From Cyanoderma ruficeps (taxonomy: Eukaryota; Chordata; Aves; Passeriformes; Timaliidae): 64,000 nucleotides of DNA. The translations under genes and the position numbers were made by a program. The notes under the pieces were generated by a model. It worked only from the letters and a program-made list of their open reading frames with translations. It made no database searches and had not been told where the DNA came from. The stretch lies in contig VZDJ01004378.1 of the NCBI GenBank assembly GCA_008694505.1, forward strand, positions 23,902,849 through 23,966,848, read 5' to 3'. Positions 1 to 12,302 of this stretch are shown here, in pieces (the first letter of the stretch is position 1; every line of letters starts with the position of its first letter).

Positions 1-3000
1 AAATTTCAAATTATTTTTGCAAATTAAAATCATGTTCTTGGCTACCCAGTGAAATCTTTGGTATCCTTTAAAACTTAAATTTCAAAATTTAAGAGTGGTT
101 GTTTGGGTTTTTGTTTATTTTTTTTTCTATTTCTATTGAAATAACAAATACAAAATTCGCACCTATAGAGTCTCCTTTCTCTAAGCTGACTTCTTTTGGA
201 AGAGAAAAAGAAAATTGCCTCATTAATAAATGGGAAGTCTTTGCAATATCATTTTTTTAACCTTCCAATAAAAGCGCTGCAAGCTGAAGTTAAGGGATTA
301 TCGTATTTGCAAACTTTTCATATTTAAGTACAAAATACATCAGCAATAAAAAGGTATCGTAAGAACAGCAAATTCTTTCTTTTCAAACATCCTTGACTAC
401 AAGACATTAGTTTAAGGGAGATTAATTTAGTGCACCTAAATTATTCAAATTATTTTCACTGAATGGACTGGATTTAATCTAAGAGAAAAGAAAACTTTCA
501 GTGTGATAGTGAAATAAAAGAGGGATACATATTGGAAGTACAGTGTTAAAACTGAAGACTTATAATAATAATGATACTTGATAAAGTGTAGTCATGATGG
601 ATTTTCTGAAATATTAAATAATTTCCTTTTGAGTCAATCTGATCAAGATATGGATGCTCAGAGATTTGAAATATGGTGGTTAAGACCCAAGGTGGAACTC
701 AAAAGTATGTCCAATCTTGAAAAAATTCAAAATAAAATAAAATTAAATTAAAACAAAACAAAAAAAACTCAGAAGCCATGAGAAGTTAAGCTACTGTTGA
801 TTTAATCAAACCTTATTTATTCCCAGTAGGGAGTAAGGAAGAAGACAAACTGATGCAAACTTTAAGTTTTTTCTTGTAAATTATTATGCAAATTAGTTGT
901 AGCCCTCTGGTCCCTGAAAAGTTGCCAGTGTGGCTTTTTGCATCATGGAAGTTGTAATCCACTGATCTAGGCAACAGGAGCAAACTACAGTTTAAGTGAA
1001 AACCAGAAAGAGTAATTTAAGGAATTAAAACCAAACAAATCAGAGAAACAACAGCACCAGAAATGCCCTCTAGATACGCATATTTTTTCATTCATTTCCT
1101 AATTATGGTCCTTAGTTGTTTCTAAAACACTCAAGTGATACTAGAGTTAGGTGTTAGCTCTTCATTCTGTAACTACTTTACGTCTTTGTATACTGATAGA
1201 AGTCTCTTATGAAGTAATGAGTCAGATTTTATCCTTACATTAAAGTATTTTGGCAAGATTAACAGCTTTTGTCTCTCTCCACTATGGCCATTGTACCTTT
1301 TCTTAACCCTGAATAGAAAGTTGTTCCCGAACTATTGTCAGTTACATCAATTGCATTCCTGTCCTTTACATTACCTTTATAAAAAGATACCTGAAAGAAA
1401 AATGTGTATATATTTTTGCTTTCTTCATTCTATTATGCTTATAAAACACATTGTGAATCAACTAAAAGGATTTCTTACTGCAGTTTATCTCACCTCAGCC
1501 TATTTCCCCCCTTATCCATGTGTATGAAGGCACATGCTTCCCTCAACATCCATTTCCCAGTCAGTCACAAGGAAGCAGATGGGACTGAACTAGAGCAGGA
1601 CAGAGGGCAAGGATGGAAATGTGAAGCTGGAATGAGTAACTGGAAATGTGACCACCATCAGAACATCCACACAAGTTGTTACGTCACTGATCCTGCTACC
1701 TGAACCGACCCCTATCTCTGAGATCCACCACTGACAAAGCAAACATTCACAAAATGTTCATTGTGAGTGCATGAATTTCTGTGTGCAGAGCACGAAACAG
1801 TGACTTTGTTATTGTGGTTATGGCAGTTACTACATGTGGCCCCCCTGGATGATTTGGCCTGAACTTCCTGATTGTACTTATATGTGAAGAGAAAGATATA
1901 GATAATAATTTTCTGAGTCTTGTTAGATTTGGCCTTTCTAGGACCAGAGAATGATTCCTGGAAACAATTTCTTCAACAAATTGGTTTACTTTCCTTCTCT
2001 TTGGAAAGAGACAGCCTGTACCAGATCTTGAATCTTCAAATGCAGAAGGGCGTGGCCAAAGCCTTCTGATATAGTTGTTTTATGCATTCTTTTTATACAA
2101 CTTTATTTTAAAAAGTAGTCTTTTAAGAATCTTTTAAATGTAGAGAAAAAAATGACTAGGTGGAGCTTTTAATCCATCACTAGATATCAATTAATGAATG
2201 ATCAGTTGGAGAGCACACCTTACAAGTTTTCTCCTGGATAATGTACGAGAGACGATGACACCATCCAAATATGGAAAATGTATCTCGTCTCATTGCTCAT
2301 CTCTTTTCTTCTCTGTGCTTTCCTGGTGTGGGGGTGGTGTTGACAAGCTCCAAATTTCACTGGTGTGCCTACTCCAGGATGTTCATGATTGCATAAAGAA
2401 CAGTTTGAAAGGCTTCCAGAAAGAATGCAAAACAGCTGAGTTCTGTTACTCTGCCCCAGAATCAAAGGAGATGATGACCCCTTTCTCAACAAGACAGAAA
2501 TATTTTGATCCCCAATATCGACTTGTTTAGGGGAGACATTGTACTACAGCAACACTGATGATAGAACAGATGATGATAGAACATACTGTGACATTTATTT
2601 GCATGCCACATGGTTGTAAAACATGATTTTGGTTGCCTGAGTGAAAAGTGGCTTCACGTAACAGATCAAACACCAGCATTCTCAATATCTTCTTAATTAT
2701 GGGTGCCAGATGTGTCTTGCACAGCCTCTGTGAAGATATGGTGAAATTTTCTATTCAGACCAGAAGAGTAAGGACCCAGTTTTCTTTGGAGCTATATGGT
2801 CAGATATCCACATAAGCTGCAAGGTGTCAGGGGACATAGAATAGCACTCCATAATGAGTGCGTTCAAAACAAGGAATAATCTGAGTGTTGAGGAGATTAA
2901 ATAGGATGAAAGGAATTTAGCTGTACACCAATGACTTTGGATTTTTTCCTCTTTTGATAAAGACTGATGAGCTGTTCCATTTCCTTGGGGTTCTGTGTGA

Positions 3001-4556
3001 CATCACACTGGAGTGTCTTTTCAAAAACATCAAAAGAGAAGATCAGGGACAAATGATCCTTTCAAGAAGGGGCAAGTGAACACATGGAATGTAAAGACAA
3101 AAAAGAATACTGAGACAAGAGGAAGATGGGATTGATGAGGACAGACCAAGTTGAGTCACTAAGGAAATTGCGTGCAACAGCAAATATAAAAATGTGAGAC
3201 ATGTTTTATATGACATTAGAGGAACTCGAAAGTGTGGGCTAAGATCCTGATGTGTTCAAAACTTTCTGTTAGCACATATGTGCTAGTACATTCTGGAAGA
3301 TTGTGCCCAATCAGTGATCCGTTTTTTTCCCATTAAAGAGACTCCTGATTAGACCTTACTCTCTGTTTTCAGTCAAAGGGAATCTGCTCACCTGCACAAA
3401 GTCCACCCTTCATGAAAAGCAACCAAATAAGTGGACATGAAAATGGATCCATTGCAAAAGCAGACTGCTCTAGAAATGCATTGACGGCAAGCACAATAAC
3501 AGCTAAAATTTTTTCATATCAGGAAAATATTTACATAGAAGTAAAATGACACATAGCAAAATACAGAAAAAGTCAAAAGGCACTTTTGTTACACATGGAA
3601 TTCATTGAACTAACTGGTCTTTTAAAATCTAAATGGAGAAATAGGTTTATGAAATATTGGCATGCTTACTTTCTAACACAAGTAATTAAGATGCCCTAAA
3701 ATCGGCCTGACTTATACACTTGTGGCAACTGATTCACATTCATTTTTGAGACCAAGGATGATTATGTAAAGTCTGAAAAAAAGTGTTAGATGAGGAATAT
3801 ATTTAAGCAATGCTTAGAAATTATTTGACTTAGAAACACTGGCTGAGATAAAACTCATATAGTATGCAATTAATAAATGCAATATTCCACAGCTTAATTT
3901 GTCACAAACACTAAATTTGCATTACTTCAAAAAAATTCTTGCCTTGGAAGAAAGTACTTTAAAAATAATTTATATAGTAGTTTTTTCTTTTAGTGATACA
4001 AGCAGATGAAATAAAATTTATTTAAAATACACAAGGCTGTCTAAATATCATGTTTAAAATACAGAAAACCTCCTTACAGTGAGCAATAGTAATTACCCTG
4101 TAGGTACGAATAACTATAAAAAAATAATTGATTCATTTTTTTAATGTCAACTGGTGTTTTCTGGGTTTGTTTTTGTTTTTTTCTCCTGGGGACAATTGCG
4201 TTTACTGACAGTACAGAAACTGAAATTTCTGCATGACTTGAAAATATCTGTGGTTTTTCTAGATGAAAAATAAATTATTGTTTACTTCTGCATAAGCAAA
4301 ATTTACTTTTTCTGATTACTTCATATGCTAGTACTTTATACTTTAAAAAATATTCTTTACCTGAAACATTAGTTTTCCCATTACTTATGTATCTTATATC
4401 ATGAAATTGGGCAGAGACCCTTGAAAGTCCAATGGCAATAGTGGTGGAAAAAAGGTTGAGGAATGAAATGCAAAGATAGTTTTATGAAATCTAGTTCAAA
4501 TATTAATATTCTAAGGCATATAGATATCTAATGAAAGAACAAGTTTTTTCTTCACA
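1..4556. other. Unique AT-rich non-coding stretch
   Basis: I see no gene and no recognisable transposon here. Most of it is low-GC sequence with short A and T runs. Two patches, about 1540-1860 and 2200-3460, have more balanced base composition and no homopolymers. Their short frames (99 codons at 1404-1703 and 110 codons at 2198-2530, both +) resemble no protein I know. The 2198-2530 frame also overlaps an opposite-strand frame of similar length, which argues for chance. A 13-base direct repeat, TGATGATAGAACA, occurs at 2556-2568 and 2571-2583. Confidence 0.55.
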
Positions 4557-5340
4557 TCATAGAAGCAGTGGGTGATTTGGGGTGTCAGGGAACTTAAAGA
4601 TCATCTAGTTCCAATCTCTTTGTTGTTTGTTGACAGGTATGCCACCCACCAGACTGGGTTGCTCAGAGCTCCATCCAGCCTTGTGTTGGGGCAGCCACAG
4701 CTTCTCTGGGCAATTTCTTCAACTGCCTCATCAACCTCACAGTAAAGCATTTCTTCTAAATATCATATCTGAGCTTACTTTCCTTCAGTTTGAAGCCATT
4801 CCTTCTTTTCCTATCACTACATACCCTTGAAAAAGTCTCTCTCCACCTTTCTTGTAGTTTTCCTTCAAGTATTTGACAACAAGGCTGACAACTAGGTGAC
4901 CTTGAAGCCTTTTCTCTTCCAGGTTGTACAGCCCAAATTCTCACAGCCTCTGTACTCCATCCCTCTGAACATCTTCACAGCCTTCTTCTTGACCTGCTTT
5001 AACGGCTCCATGTCTTTCTTGTGGTGAGGATGCAGTACCCCAAACAGGATCTCATGAGGGCAGAGTAGAGGGGCAGAATCGCCTCCCTCAACCTGCTGGC
5101 CACTCTTTGGTGCAGCCCTGGATGTAGCTGGCCATTTGGGCTGTGAGCACACACTGTTGGTTTTTGTTCAGCTTTTCATCTACCAGAACACCCAAGTCCT
5201 TCTCTGTAGGGCTGCTCTTTGTGAGTTCTCCCGTTCTGTGTGTATGTCTGGTATTGCCCAGAAGCAGGGGAACCACCTTGTGATTGGTCTTATTGAACTT
5301 CATGAGACTCTCATGAAGGAGCTGCTTTTGTTTCCCCATT
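4557..5340 (-). mobile_element. CR1 LINE fragment, 3' part with ORF2 C-terminus remnants
   Basis: The plus strand reads as the reverse complement of an avian CR1. The 3' untranslated end is at the left (about 4557-4650, including the motif ACTTAAAGATCATCTAGTTCC) and the copy is 5'-truncated at the right. Minus-strand translation in shifting frames gives the C-terminal part of the CR1 reverse-transcriptase protein. EKDLGVLVDEKL is visible at about 5170-5210, a HKKDMEPLKQV-type segment at about 4990-5030, and a DRKRRNGFKLKE-type segment at about 4780-4820. The frames are broken by indels, so the copy is dead. About 780 bases make it the longest CR1 piece in the window. It belongs to the general avian CR1 family; I cannot assign a subfamily. 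Confidence 0.93.
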
Positions 5341-8042
5341 CATCTAATCTAATTAGCTCTTCTCATTTGTAATTGTTCTCTAAATTAGGGCTAGAGCTCG
5401 CCCGTTTCTGATTATATAATAGTGGTGAAGAAAACATCTGTTTGTTGTTTGGTTTTTTTAAGGAGCAAAAGAAAGGTTAAATGTATCAAACTTCAAATAC
5501 TTCTGGTTTTCTTTTTGTGATTTGATCTGACCATTTTTCAGCTCATCTCATGTTGGGTTCCCACTACGTATTTAAGAAAACAATGCAATTCATCTTTCTT
5601 TTCCAAATGGTCACAATAAGGCTGAGGGGATTACATTACAAATTAGGAAAAAAAGAAAAAAACCCTTGCCATTGCCTGGCAAAATCTTTTTATTTTCCTA
5701 TGAAAAACCTTTAAAATTCATTTCACTGCCATTACTTGAATGATTTTTTTATGCCTATGTCCAGATCTTGTTTCTGAAGTCCTGTGAAAAACAGATGAGT
5801 TCACAAAATGCTAAGGTACACAGGAGGCAGTGCTGGGTGCTTAAGCCTGTCTGATCTATGGGATTTACTATGATGCAACTACCTAAAAAAGACTTTATCT
5901 CTGCATACTGTAACGTCCTATGTATTTTAGAAAAAAAAGAAGAGCAAATCAGAACATTTTGGTATCTGAATTTCTGTAAGAAGTCTGATATTTTAAACAG
6001 TCTTTGGAATGAAAATATATGTAAAAATTTAAATAAAATTATAATGTCAGTTTGTTAAATTGCCCTTCACTCTTTCACTAAGTTGTCTGTGAGAACAACA
6101 CAGAGATTTATCTCAGAAACACAATGATATTTTATTTACAAGTTTATTAAATATGTCATTTCACAAAGATCTTTCTCTCTAAATTTCTAGAGAAGAAGAC
6201 AGCCTATCTTGTAATGTACCCTCCTCAGCATACAAGGTTGACAAGATTATTTATCTTTCCATGAAAAAAAAAAGATGTAATATTCTGTGTGTAGTGTTGC
6301 CACCATTTGTGGTGAATGATTTCAAATATTACCTAAAAAATACCAGAGACAGAAAAATGAAAGATTATGCAAAGTTTGGAGGATACATGATGCAGTGCAG
6401 AGGGCTCAGATGCACAGTCTGTCTCACCTGCACTTTTCTGTTTGGAATGAGATTATGCCAGCAGAGAACGCACTGCAACATTATAAAAAAGGAATAGTAG
6501 CATTTTAGGGATGTGTATGATTTAAGTGTTTGGACTGTGATAATACACTTAAAACTGTGCAATATCCAGGGTAGCATTCTAAAATCCTCAGTGGTACAGT
6601 ACTGGTGTCAAACAGGTCTGAGTAACTCACAGAAATTCTAAATATCAAGTATTCCACAGAAGTCTGGAAGACCGAGCTAGACAATATCCATTCATTTTTG
6701 ACAGAGTAATTTTACAACAGAACTTGAATTCATTCATTCCAGAAAGTAGAAATAACAAAGTATAAAAATAGAAAGTCAAATTATTTTTCCATATGTTCAA
6801 GTAGAAAGATCTTTAAAGGAAGCATCAGTACTGACCTAAGGAATACAAATGAATAGTCCCTTTTCCATCAGGAACTAATATGTGTACTCAAAAGACTAGG
6901 GAACTATATGTTTAAAGTCCATTTTATATACTGGTGTCTTTAAAATCTTAAAGACAATTTTTTTTTAAATCTAAAGAATAATTTTAAAAAACTTTAATAT
7001 TGAATTTAATGTTTAGAATAATCTGTTTCCTTAAATTTTGGCTAGCTATATATATATATCAACATTTAAAAATATCCCAAGGGTAAGATCCCTTAGTTTT
7101 AGATTCTCTTTATGTGTCTTGATTTTGTAAAAATCAGACATTAACAGACAACAGTCATACCATGAAAGGAATGGAAAGTAAAAACTATCACCTGCAACAC
7201 TGACAATGACTAGATATCTTCTAAAACAGCTATTTTTAACCCCCTTTCCCCCCAGGAACTTAGTGGTTTTCTATTTGAATTCTTTTTAAACACAGAGATA
7301 TGGATCAGGATAGCCCAAGTATTGATTTTATTATCTGCTGTGTATTAGGAACCTACTTGTATGAAGCCTATTTAAAAACTTTTTCAAATGTACTAAATGT
7401 ACGGACTGATATGAAATACAGTGAATGTAGACAAGTTATACCGAAAAGTGCTGCATGAGTTGCGTATAAAGGACCACTTGTTGAGTCTAGAAATTGTTAA
7501 ACTAAAATCAAGATCAGAAGCTGATATCTGCTCTTACAAAGGAATATTTTTTATATGTGTACCTAAAAGCATGAAACAAGACTTAATTTGGTTATTTCTT
7601 CCAAAAAGTATAGATCCAGATATACGTGACAGAGAAAAAAACCCACTGGGTTGGCAGAAAAGGTTGAAATATATTTCTGTGTTTTTTTAGAGGTCTCCAA
7701 AATGTGTGCAAGCTGTGCAAATGGCCTTCCTCCTTTAAAAGTGTATCTGCTATCATCTGATATGTGGGATATACGACAAGACAGAATGCATGGTGAGGTG
7801 TGTGTCAGAAAAGAATTTATCATTAATACGTTGGTTTTAACAGAATAAGACTACAGATTTAAATCAAATGTAAATAGATGGAGTGTTTTTCTTTCTATGT
7901 TTTCATGCATTTTATAAATTTATCAGCCTATGCATATTTTGATATCATAAGTGTTCTTACATGCATGTAATCTTAATTCGGCTCAAATTAAAAGTGAATT
8001 ACAGCCTAATAAAAATTGTTGATGATGTCTATTGGGAGATAT
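5341..8042. other. Unique AT-rich non-coding stretch
   Basis: No gene, RNA or repeat family is recognised. There are short A/T runs and a small TA run near 7045-7060. Frames of up to 89 codons (for example 7421-7690, +) are unrelated to any family I recognise and are covered by opposite-strand frames of similar size, so I read them as chance. Confidence 0.55.
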
Positions 8043-8130
8043 GTTCTAGTGGAAGGTGTCCCTGCCCATGGCAGGTGAGTTGGTCCCAATAATTTTGAAG
8101 CTTGTTTTCAACGCAAATCATTCTGTGCTG
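8043..8130 (+). mobile_element. CR1 LINE 3'-terminal fragment
   Basis: The segment TTCTAGTGGAAGGTGTCCCT followed by GCCCATGGCAGG is the usual CR1 3'-UTR sequence in sense orientation. It is followed by a decayed CCCAATAATTTTGAAGC stretch (normally the 'ggtcccttccaac' region) and AAATCATTCTGTG near the 3' tail. It is under 100 bases long and severely 5'-truncated. Confidence 0.85.
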
Positions 8131-11122
8131 CTATATATGGGGTCCGTGTAGGTATCACTGCATACCTAGAATGCTTTCTAATCTTTTTACTGTACAAAAA
8201 TGTTGTGAAGAGGAGAGAAAGAGATTGTTTTAACCAACTATACCTATCCTTTTGATATTATCATACAGTTGCTGCCTTAATGATCTCAGGGAAAATGCTG
8301 TCTAAAGTGCTGATTTTGGAGAGATTTTTGAGAATTCCTTCTCTCTAAGGAATTTGCTATATTTCTTCCAAATGAGTAGTCATTTTTTACTATAATAGGA
8401 TTTCTGCCCTTTAGTTTAAATAGTCTTTTTGTCTCCTTAAAGCTTACTTTATGTAAACTCGACCTTGTTGTTTTATCCAGAGCAACCATGATTCAAGCCA
8501 AGACAGGAAAATGAAAAATTCCATTAAACCCATTTGGAAGTAAATTGGAGAGATTAACTAAAAACAGGCTTTTGGAAGCAAGTAGGGCCAACATAAAGTG
8601 GGCAGACACGACCTGTGTGAACAGAATTGCTTACAACATTGGGGAACGTGAGCTAATTTGATATTAGTTTATCTGAAGTACTTGTTTCTGAAGGCTAGAA
8701 GTAAAAAAAATACAACAAAGAGGAAGCCTAGTCTTCTGCCCCTTTTTTGAAAAAATTAACTCTCTTAATTTCTTCACTACATTCTTTGTTAAATTTTATA
8801 AAAATAAGTAACCATATAGTTTTTCAGATTAACGAATCTGAAGTGACAATTTATGTTATGTTATGTTTATGTTATAAACAAATTATGTTTTGACTGCATT
8901 TGTGAATTACTTTTATTTAATTTTTTAATGTCCTCACAGTAAAAAAACTCATAGTGAGAAAGAATTATCTCTACAGAGAAGCACATTAACTAAAAAATTT
9001 GCCTTATTTCTTGCTGTTGCAACATTCTCAAAAAGGTTTAAAGGGAGTAGCAACTTAGATAAAGTATAACACGAGATGTTTATTAAAATGACAGATGTTT
9101 AATTAATGTATAGAGTGAATAGTTCCACCATATATAAAGGAAAGCAATAGAATTTATAAAAAAAAATCAGTGTAATGATTGTGGTTTGGATCCTAATTCT
9201 GGATCTAATTATCTTACAGTTAATGTATTGTTGTTACGACTTACAGGGAAATCTTTATGTAAAAATTGGTAATAAATGCACTCTGTAAAATAATCTAAAT
9301 ATAATGATCTACTTTTCAAAAGTTCACCTGCCCTCAATATCAGTTTTGAATAGATTAGAATTTATTACATAGTTCTACCATTATTCAAAGCAAAGTTCTG
9401 TGGTATGTTCAGTTCTTTAATGATTTCCTCCCCCACTCTGGGCAATCTAGAAAATGTCTCCAATGAGTTAATTATTTTTGGCGTAAGTTTTGTCCTAAAT
9501 ACATTCTCCCAACAGCTTTATTCTATCTAATATATAGCTCTGATGGGAAGATTTGCAAGCTTTGAGCTGCAGTATTCTACTTCCCTATCTTCCTGCGTCT
9601 TGAGACCAACAAATTGGAAATGATTGCTAAAATCAAGCCATGTAATTAGACAGCATAACATCTAATATACTCCTTTTGTCAGCCGGCCAGAAAGAGAATT
9701 TCAGTAAATGATACATTACACTGTGAAAAAACTCTTTCAAACAAGACTGTTAATGATGATAAATAAAGAACTTGTGCAAAACCAAGCAATTAATCCTGTG
9801 GAAGATTTCCATTGAAGTTGCTATTAAGGCATCAAGCAAGGCAAGCACATACATAAACAAATCCTTTGGGAATATTCCACTTTAGGTTAGTGCATTTTCT
9901 TGCAAACCCATCTGTAGTTAACTTCTTTTATATAATTTCTTATTCACTAAAATATTGTTTTATTTTAATAAAGGAACAATCAACAATCATTCATAGTGGG
10001 AAGAATCAGTTAAAAAATACATCACATCATGTAAGGATTTTAAATGTTCATAGACATTGCATTTTATTTTCAGACAATAGATATTGATTTATTTACTTAC
10101 TTGTGAAGTAAGGGTATTTTTTACTTCTGCTACAGGGACAGAGCAGATTGCAATATTCTGGCATTAATAATGCATTGGAAATAAAGGGGAATGGTAAGCA
10201 AAAATTTATTCTGCAGCTTGTAAAAAATGTGAAATGTCAAAAGGTTATGGAAAAATCCTCCCAGTAAACACTATTTCAAGTTACAATCTTGTAAAGCAGT
10301 TTCTCAGTGTGTAGGCAACTAAGTAGATCAATGTCTCAGTACACGAGAGGATGGTGTACACTGGTGTTTAAAGACCTTTTTTTCATAGGTCCAGCAAATT
10401 ATTCTCTGTTCATATTATGACCTCTGGCTAGAAGCTGAAAAGATGGTAAAGAATGGTTTAGCAATTCTTTTTTCTCTGTAAACACAGAACTGTTCTGATT
10501 CCATCTTATTATTAGATGTGTGGAAAATCCTTTGAATGTTAGGTTTCAGAATAAATCCCATGAAATAACAAAAAAATAACAAAAGTATCACAATAGAGTA
10601 TGGAAGATTTTTGCTATGCCTAGCATTAAAGAGGTGTGAATATCAAACAGTGTGTGCTTGTTGTTTTTTCATTTTTTTTACTGAAATAAACTGTGAGATT
10701 ATTCTAACTAATGCAATTTTAAGTTAAAATGTAGACACTTTTTCAGGTATGGATTGTATCAGTAGCCTGTCATTGACTGCTTGCACTTTTACACTATTTT
10801 CTTAATTTACAAGATACTTTTCAAATAAAGGGAAATGTTGGAGTTGGTGTTTTTCCAAATTTAATTAATGGGAAGATTCTAAACAACAATGGACAACAAT
10901 AAGAACACAATGGATAAATTGATTGGTTCTATTATACTGTAACAAGCGTAACAAAACCAATAAAAGTACTTAGAAGAGAGCATTGGTCATGACCGTCGGG
11001 GATTTTCTCATATCTTTAAAAACTACTAAAGGAGGATATGGATATTCTTATTTTTCTACAAAGAAATTAATTCTGTAGCAGAAAAAAATAAGAGTGAAAA
11101 TTCCTGAAAACACTGACTTACA
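8131..11122. other. Unique AT-rich non-coding stretch
   Basis: No gene is seen. There is a small TTATG-type simple repeat at about 8850-8875. A patch at 9580-9840 has higher complexity and several TAATTA-type homeodomain-like cores; it is discussed under findings as a possible conserved non-coding element. The remaining sequence is AT-rich and featureless to the eye. Confidence 0.5.
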
Positions 11123-11400
11123 AAATCATCATATTGCAGACTGGCTGAGGCTGGAAGACAGCTCTGGAAGTAATTTAGTTTAACCTTTCTGGTTCATGCA
11201 TGACCATCCAGAGCCAGTTGCCTGGGACCATGTCAAGGCAGCTTCTGACAAGAATAAGACTCCACTCTGATCAGCTTCTGCCAGTGTTCAGTTACCTTCA
11301 CAGTAAAAATTTCCTGAAATTCAGGGTGAACCTCAAGTGGGTTTTTTTGTCTTTTGCCTCCTGCTTTGTCACTCTGTCTTCTTTACACTTTTAGATTTTC
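11123..11400 (-). mobile_element. CR1 LINE 3' end, left half of an interrupted copy
   Basis: The plus strand carries the reverse complement of a CR1 3' end of the 'GGCTGAGG(C/T)TGGAAG' type. Recognisable pieces are the left terminus near 11123-11160, GAGCCAGTTGCCTGGGACCATGTC-like sequence at about 11211-11235, and the CAGTTACCTTCACAGTAAAA segment at about 11290-11310. Similarity fades after about 11395, where sequence of the opposite CR1 orientation begins. The same element appears to resume at about 12047, so this is the left half of a copy split by a younger insertion. Confidence 0.82.
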
Positions 11401-11411
11401 AGGGGAAAGTT

Positions 11412-12046
11412 GAATTTGAATCAGCAGAGCCATCACAGCCAGGAGGGCCAACGCTGTCCTGGGGGGCATCAGGCACAACATGGCCAGCCAGGCAAGGGAG
11501 GGGATTGTCCCCTCTGCTCTGCACTGGGGCAGCCTCACCTCCAGTGCTGGGGGCAGGTTTGGGTGCCATAACATAAGAAAGACATTAAAGTATTCTAGAG
11601 CATCCAGAGAGGGACAACAAAGATGAAGAGCCTTGAGGGGAAGCTGTTTGAGGAATGCCTGAACAGATCAAGGTCACTTGATCTGTTCAGCCTGGGGAAA
11701 AGGAGACTGAGGTAAGATCTCACTGCAGTCTGCAACTTCCTCAAGAGCAGAAGAGAAGGAGCAGGCACTGATCTCTTTTCTCTGGTGACCAGACTGGAAG
11801 GAATGATGTGAAGTTGTGTCAGGAGCGGTTTATGTTGGATATTAGAAAAATGGTCTTCACTCAGGGATGGTTGGGGACTGGAACAGGCTCACCAGGGAAG
11901 AGGTTACATCATTCACAGAGTTCAAGAAATGTTTGGACAATGCTTTCTGGCACATGGTGTGACTCTTGGAGATGGTGCTGTGCAGAGCTGGGAGCCTTAA
12001 TGGTCCTTGTTGGTCCTATCAGCTTATTCTGGGATTCTGGGTTTCA
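11412..12046 (+). mobile_element. CR1 LINE inserted inside another CR1
   Basis: This is a sense-oriented CR1 covering the ORF2 C-terminal region and 3' end. GGCCAACGCTGTCCTGGGGGG at about 11448 corresponds to the family's 'aaggccaaTgg(c)atcctgggg' region. GATCTGTTCAGCCTGGGGAA at about 11680-11698 and GGAACAGGCTCACCAGGGAAG at about 11880 follow in the right order. The 3' terminus TTCTGGGATTCTGGG at about 12026-12040 is the degenerate CR1 end repeat (family form ATTCTRTG). The reading frame is disrupted. It lies between two halves of a minus-strand CR1. Confidence 0.85.
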
Positions 12047-12302
12047 GGCACCTCAGGCCAAGGTCCCTCTTGAGCATTCTCTTCTTCAGACCAAATCATT
12101 CCAGCTTCCTAATACTCATCTCATAGAGAGATGCTCCAGTCCCTTAATCATCTTTGTGACTGTTTTGCTTCACTTTATTCAGCGCTTCCAAGTCTCTTGT
12201 ACTGGGGAATTCAGTACCGGCCACAGTCCTCCGGATATCTCTTTACCAGTGCTTAGAACAGCGGAAAGAACCCCTCTCTCAACCTGCTGGCAGGACTCCT
12301 AA
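12047..12302 (-). mobile_element. CR1 LINE, right half of the interrupted copy
   Basis: The reverse complement of a CR1 ORF2 C-terminal region resumes here. GAGAGATGCTCCAGTCCCTT (12126-12145) runs into AATCATCTTTGTGACTG. TCTTGTACTGGGGAATTCAG (12194-12213) and TCAACCTGCTGGCAGGACTCCT at the right end follow. This continues, in order and orientation, the element seen at 11123-11400. A 164-codon plus-strand frame at 11808-12302 crosses both CR1 orientations and is therefore not a gene. Confidence 0.85.

Noticed and set aside
5088..5339. 83-codon minus-strand frame with EKDLGVLVDEKL
   Set aside because: It is a real coding remnant, but of the CR1 LINE protein, already covered by the CR1 entry; it is broken downstream by indels and is not a host gene.
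11808..12302. 164-codon plus-strand open frame, the longest in the window
   Set aside because: It runs through a sense CR1 and then an antisense CR1 fragment; its translation follows neither element's true frame throughout.
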